A DNA stretch of 64,000 bases from Terana coerulea (lineage: Eukaryota; Basidiomycota; Agaricomycetes; Polyporales; Phanerochaetaceae), in NCBI GenBank assembly GCA_024811115.1, contig JAKOGH010001191.1:1-64000 (forward strand), written 5' to 3'. The stretch's first letter is position 1. Each line of letters begins with the position of its first letter. The notes beneath the pieces were generated by a model. That model saw only the letters and a list, made by a program, of their open reading frames with translations. It did not search any database and had not been told where the DNA came from. Of the stretch, positions 59,049 through 64,000 are shown in pieces. The position numbers and the translations under genes were made by a program.

Positions 59049-62000
59049 ATGAACACACGGCGGCAGCCGTCCACCACCTCTCTCTCCAAATATGCCCGGG
59101 CTCACTCGCCAGACTTCGCTGACCGTTCTCTCGACTTCTGCAACGCATTCTGGGGCGCGAACGATGCCGGTGTAGACGTTCTGTTCGCAAGGATGAGAGG
59201 GGCGATAAGGACGATGGAAGAGCTCAGGAATTTCTGGAAAGAGAGGTGTGTAACCACATAACAGCGTACGCTGCTTAAAGTGCAATGGGCTCATTTGCAA
59301 CAGAGCGTTGATAGAGGAGCAATATGCAAAGCGACTGGCTGCTTTGGCCAAGGCCCCACTTGGAAGAGATGAAATTGGGTAAGTCCTACAGTCTCTTGCC
59401 GAAACAAGTCTTGAACAGCTAGTCGCTAGCGAGCTACGCAACTCCCTCGAATCGTTAAGATTGGAGACTGAGAAGCAGGCTGCTTTCCATTTGACTGTTT
59501 CCCAACAGGCTAAGACGGACCTTGAGGCACCTGCAAATGCCCTTCTGAACAGGCAGTTACATCACAAGAAGACATACCAAGCCGCCATCGAGAGGGAATT
59601 CAAGATGAAACAGCAGCAGGAGTCTCATGTCACTCGTGCCCGGGAGAAGTACGAAGCCGACTGCATGCGCATCAACTCCTACACTGCCCAAGCGACCATC
59701 ATGCAAGGGAAGGAGCTCGAGAAGATACAGAGCAAGCTCGAGAGGGCTCAGCAAACCGTTGGCGCGAACGAGCAAGACTTCCAGAAGTTTACTCGTATTC
59801 TTCAAGATACAACTCAGAAATGGGAGCTCGATTGGAAGGATTTCTGCGATAGGTGCCAGGACCTCGAAGAGGAGCGCGTGGAGTTCATGAAGGATAACAT
59901 GTGGGCGTACGCAAATGTCGTCTCAACCGTCTGTGTATCAGACGACGAGGTGGGTTGTTATCGCATTTTTCTAGTTACCCTGCCTAACGCAGATTGAAAG
60001 TCCTGTGAACGAGTGCGTCTCGCTCTGGAGCAGCTTGAACCCGACAAAGACATGGAAGGCTTCGTCTACAACTACGGTACTGGTAACGCCATCCCTGATT
60101 CTCCTATCTTTATCAACTACGCGAAACCCGAAAGTATTCCAGCCTCTGCACAGCGTCCAACCAGCCGCCCAGCGAACTTCCAGCGTGTTACTGAACGCAC
60201 TCGAGACATCTTCCCACCACCTGCACAACACGTTGATGAAGAACCAGATCCCATGCAGAATACGGCAGGAGTTGGCGCAGGCGGAGGCCGATCTGAACCG
60301 CCTGCCGGACAACAGTCGCGCCCTGTCAGTCGAGCCAGCTCGCGCCGCGTCCCGCCCCCAACTCAGACGCAGCAAGGACGGGGGCCTACGGCGGTGAACG
60401 GCAGGGGTACGAATCACTCTCCAGATCCGAACGCAGAGCCCATCGCCGTGAACGAACAGACAATGCTCAGAGTAGGCGATCACGCATACCCGGTTGACCT
60501 GTCAAACAACCCGCAAGACCAGCGATCCGGTTCGGTGATGAATGGTACGGGCGCGCCGCCTCGGGTTGGGCAAGAAGACGATCCGTTAGCTCGGCAGATG
60601 GAGCAGTTGCGTATGGCAGCCTCTAGCGTGGGCAGTGTTCGTAGGAGCCAACAAGGTCCGCCACAGCCGCAACCGGTCCAGACGCGCGGAACACACCAGT
60701 CGAGAGATAGTGCATCCCAGCTGTCTCCGCCACCTGGTGGGCGTGGAGGAGGCCCTCCGAACAAGGTCGACTACCGACGATCCGCTGAATTCGTTGTCGG
60801 CGGACCGCCGCCTTCGTCTCGCCCTACATCTCCGAATCCGCCAATTGCTGCCCTTGCCATGGCGCCGCCGAGCGTGCAAGATCAAATTGTGCAGAACGTG
60901 GTGGCGGATTATGCGCAGTCATTCCCTGGAGAGCGCAAGTCCGTCAGCCGACCTGGAAGCCGCGCGGGTAGTTTCAGTGGGCCACACCCCGTTCAGCAGC
61001 AGTCACAGCAGGCTCGGCCTATGAGCGAGGAGAGCATGGCTGGTGTCGGTGCCCGAGGACGTTCGCCTAGCCCGCAACCCTTCCGTCCGCCATCAAGAGC
61101 CGCGAGTCCCATGCATCAGCAGCAGCGCGGCGTTAGCCCTGCGGTGCAACGAAACATCAGCCCCGCTGTCCAACCTCAACAACTTCCACCTCAAAATGCT
61201 CCACAGTCCATGGCCAGCAACCCCAGACGTATCAGTATGCGCACACCTGCTGGTGCAGCGGGCGGGGTTGCTACGCCGCTTACTCATGTCAACGGTGTCG
61301 GTGGGCCAGGCCATAACTCTCGTCAAAGTTCGATATCTCAACGGCCCGTCTCGCCCAATCCCGTTGGTATCGCACTGGATCCCAGCGGTCGCGTCATCAC
61401 CGATTCTCTTGCAGAGCAGTACAACGCGAACAGATTCCAACCACCACCTGCTGCCACCCCTGCTCATGCCCAGCAGCCTGGGTACCGTCCCGGACACCAA
61501 GCTGGCGGCCCCCAGCGAAGTGGTAGCTTCCCACCTCCCGTTCAGCCTCCACAGCCTCCACAGAACCCGTACGGTGCTCCGCCCGGAGCTGGCCCTGCGC
61601 CCGGTTACGGCCAAGCACCAGGCTACGTCCAGCAAGCCCCCTGCCGCCTACCCAGGCGCCTCCGCCGCCGCAACCTCAGGGCTATGGACAGCAGTATGGT
61701 AGTTACGGTCAGCCGCCAGCCCAGGACTATGGTCGTCCGAACGGACCTGCGCGGGCACCTTCGATTAGCATGACCCAACCTCAGGGGCAGTACTACGGGA
61801 ATGGCGCACAGCAGTACGGCGCACAATCTTATGGCGCACCGGACCATCGTGCACCATCCCCTCAGCCACAGCAACAACAGACGTCACCGACTGGAGCGTA
61901 CACCGATGATGGACGTCCGATCTTGTTCTACGGTGAGTTTAATCTAACTGCCCTCTTCGTATCATGTTACTGAGTATCTTCGTCACAGTGACTGCGCTGT

Positions 62001-62167
62001 ACGACTACCAGGCTGTTATCGAGGAGGAGTTTGACTTCCAGAACGGCGACGTTATCGCAGTCACCGCGACCCCAGAGGATGGCTGGTGGAGCGGAGAGTT
62101 GTTGGACGAGGCGAGGAAGCAGCCTGGACGGCACGTCTTCCCAAGCAACTTCGTTCGCTTGCTGTAA
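59049..62167 (+). CDS. F-BAR and SH3 domain protein of the Cdc15/Hof1/Imp2 family
   Basis: Cytokinesis and septation factor that links curved membrane to the actomyosin ring. The ATG at 59049 starts MNTRRQPSTTSLSKYARAHS. The F-BAR domain begins ADRSLDFCNAFWGANDAGVD, continues ELRNFWKER|ALIEEQYAKRLAALAK, and a long coiled coil (SQQAKTDLEAPANALLNRQL, KYEADCMRINSYTAQATIMQ) ends near VRLALEQLEPDKDMEGFV. A long Pro/Gln/Ser-rich linker of roughly 600 residues follows, and the last exons encode an SH3 domain: VTALYDYQAVIEEEFDFQNG, then DGWWSGELLDE and HVFPSNFVRLL. One C appears missing in the run at 61637-61641, breaking the frame between YVQQAP and the PQPQGYGQQYGSYGQ segment. The intron before the SH3 exon is 61935-61987. 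Confidence 0.88.
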
Positions 62168-62479
62168 CGCTCTGGTATATTCACTTTTATATCCTTGTTT
62201 GTTAGCTTCGGACGCTGAAGTTTACCCTCCTGTGTCACTCCTTCCTGTGCTCTGTGCTGCCTATGCGATGTTACGTTACTCCTACGCTACAAATGTACAT
62301 GCGCGTATGTGACCTAGTCATATTTGCCACTGGCTATATACCTTATTCTACATCTTCTACCGTGCACCTCTGAAGAATGTCGACTGAATACCGCGCAAGG
62401 TTTCCTTCCGCGAAGCAGTGACAAAATATTCTTCGCATTATGCCAGACATCCAATAATGATACAGACAACCTCTTCGCT
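62168..62479. other. Convergent intergenic region
   Basis: About 310 bases between the convergent stops of the F-BAR and F-box genes. Confidence 0.4.
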
Positions 62480-63962
62480 TCACCGGCCAAACTTCCTATG
62501 TTGTTGATTTGCGATCATACCCTCCGACGCAGCCTGTGCACCAGGCACGGCGAGGACAGTCTGACCAGCCGCCGAAACTTTTCTCAGATACGCCGCCTTC
62601 TCTTTATACGCCGAGCAGAGCAGATAGTCAAATCGCTGTGAGGGGTTGAGCGCCACATGCAGTTCGTTGACCATATATTCGGCGGGTGCGGATAGAATAT
62701 CATCCACGGAGGGTCCAGATTTCCATGCCACATATCGAACTTCAAGCTTCTTCAAGCTTCTCAACTTGGACAATATACTCCCGCTGGCGATCATCTCCAA
62801 CAATTGCTTGAATGCCGTCTGTGAACGTAGATGAACTTGGACATGGGGTACAGGCGCGAGTGCGATTACAACCTGCTCAAATGATTCGAAGGAAAAAGGG
62901 TCGGCGGTGCTGCAGGTCTCTGAGCTGACATAAATGTTGCGAATACGCCAGAGATAATTGTAGTCGTCTCGAAACGGAGAGAGGTGTGTAGCGATGTAAT
63001 GGCCAGCTAAAGTGAGGGAGATAGTTGGAGTTAGGCGTACTATATAGAAAGACCAGTCATAAATTTAGAGATCTGGTAACAGCTTGCTAACAATGCTTAC
63101 CGTCCATTACGGCTAGAGTCAGCAGTTGCTCCGCTGGAATATCGGCCAAGGCGCAGAAAAAGGTCATGGCGGACCCGATAGACTCCCAGAGCGCCGGGCG
63201 CATCTTCAAGACATGCTGTCCAGAAAGGATGCTAAACATAAGCTCCGTCTCCAACCGAGGGTCGCCACACCCTGAGACTGACACACTGCGCAGCTGGATA
63301 GGCCCGCTCCTTCGGGTGGCTCGCGCTCGTGGTACGGTAAACTCCTCGTCGAAAGTGATTTTTACACAGTCCACGGATTCCAAGAGCGGCAGGCTGTCGA
63401 TGAGATGTAGAAGGTGGCCGACGGTGGAAAAACGGACACCTGCGAGGTGAATCTTCCCAAATCGGAACATCCGCCAAGGAAGTGTTTTGGGTAGGAGGGC
63501 GCTGAGGGACGAAGGAGTGTGATGTGCATTCGAGTCCTTGATATCCAGGCGAAAGAACGGGGTATGAGCATACTCTCCTTTGGAGAAGGGGACTCCGGGT
63601 CGAGACTTGGCTGTCAAGCGTGGCAATTTGTAGAGGTGATGAAGCCAGTCTGCCGACCAGGTGCCAAGGTGAACGACGCGAATGACCTCCAGGCAGTCTT
63701 CGAGTTTGGGGTGAATACTCGAAGGGAAGTCCATCAAAGCCAGGAGGTACGACACGTCCTGCTGGGACCGTAACGCAAGGTCGCTGAAGATTCGTGGTCG
63801 ACACTTTCCCGCCCAGTGTCGGCACGTCAGACTGCAGAGTCTCAACTGCCGTTTATCCATGACTATGCCGCGCTTTGCGTCCCTGTGGCGTTTTGTGAAG
63901 CAATCGACGATAGCCTCGACGACCTCTGCAGGCAAATCGGCGGCTGTTGCGTACGCTGGCAT
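62480..63962 (-). CDS. F-box protein, basidiomycete type
   Basis: The ATG at 63962 begins MPAYATAADLPAEVVEAIVD. The F-box-like helix bundle is LPAEVVEAIVDCF with RLCSLTCRHWAGKCRPRIFS, the pattern that binds Skp1 in SCF ubiquitin ligases. The rest is a leucine-rich, variable target-binding region (HLLHLIDSLPLLESVDCVKI, LRSVSVSGCGDPRLET). A single intron (about 63102-63013) joins LLTLAVMD to GHYIATHLSPF. The second exon ends VPGAQAASEGMIANQQHRKF and stops at 62480, for about 465 residues. Such proteins form large, fast-evolving families in mushrooms. The target is not predictable. Confidence 0.72.
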
Positions 63963-64000
63963 ACCACGGTGTGTGCGCCGCTCTGTGAGTGGGGGAAGAG
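63963..64000. other. Window end, upstream of the F-box gene
   Basis: Only 38 bases remain; they belong to the promoter of the F-box gene. Confidence 0.4.

Overview
The window is nuclear DNA of a filamentous basidiomycete, most likely a wood-inhabiting Agaricomycete. Almost every gene is cut by 50-60 nt introns with GTRNGT donors and CTNAC-like branch sites. The gene set combines universal eukaryotic genes (Elongator ELP1, rRNA-processing EFG1, Golgi Ca2+/Mn2+ pump PMR1, Cdc15/Hof1-type F-BAR protein, Tuba-like DH-BAR GEF) with families typical of mushroom-forming fungi (secreted amidohydrolases, BBE-type FAD oxidase, F-box protein, DUF1479 oxygenase, small secreted cysteine-rich protein). No species name can be derived from the sequence alone. 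Assignments rest on reading motifs and splice signals by eye; no search was run.

Layout. 1-11.4 kb: 3' part of a bacterial-type ManC mannose-1-phosphate guanylyltransferase, a phosphatase-like protein with a degenerate active site, a short reverse-strand gene carrying three copies of a nucleoporin-like SFE|ELR motif, an unknown membrane protein, a sparse 3 kb stretch, and a lactonase-fold beta-propeller. 11.7-17.2 kb: a tandem pair of family III (CaiB/BaiF) CoA-transferases, tail-to-tail with a C45 (isopenicillin N acyltransferase-like) acyltransferase. 17.6-25.1 kb: PMR1 and a DH-BAR GEF, both reverse. 27.9-32.3 kb: an aldo-keto reductase and a multi-spanning membrane protein.

33.6-39.1 kb holds three tandem reverse-strand paralogues of a metal-dependent aromatic decarboxylase family. 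Each has a signal peptide and the same four N-glycosylation sequons, so they are probably secreted. 39.8-53 kb holds ELP1, a DUF1479 oxygenase, an FAD oxidase whose FAD domain carries an insertion of about 345 residues, and EFG1. 53.5-64 kb holds a relic of a zinc-type oxidoreductase, a small secreted cysteine-rich protein, a long disordered protein with two N-terminal membrane segments, the F-BAR/SH3 protein and an F-box protein.

A striking technical feature is about fifteen one-base frame breaks, often in short G, C or A runs and mostly in GC-rich conserved genes. Since they hit genes expected to be functional, most are probably residual sequence errors, but a few could be real lesions. Biologically, the most interesting items are the secreted decarboxylase triplication, the repeat-and-intron architecture of the nucleoporin-like gene, the CoA-transferase/C45 acyltransferase cluster, and the FAD oxidase with its embedded disordered segment.
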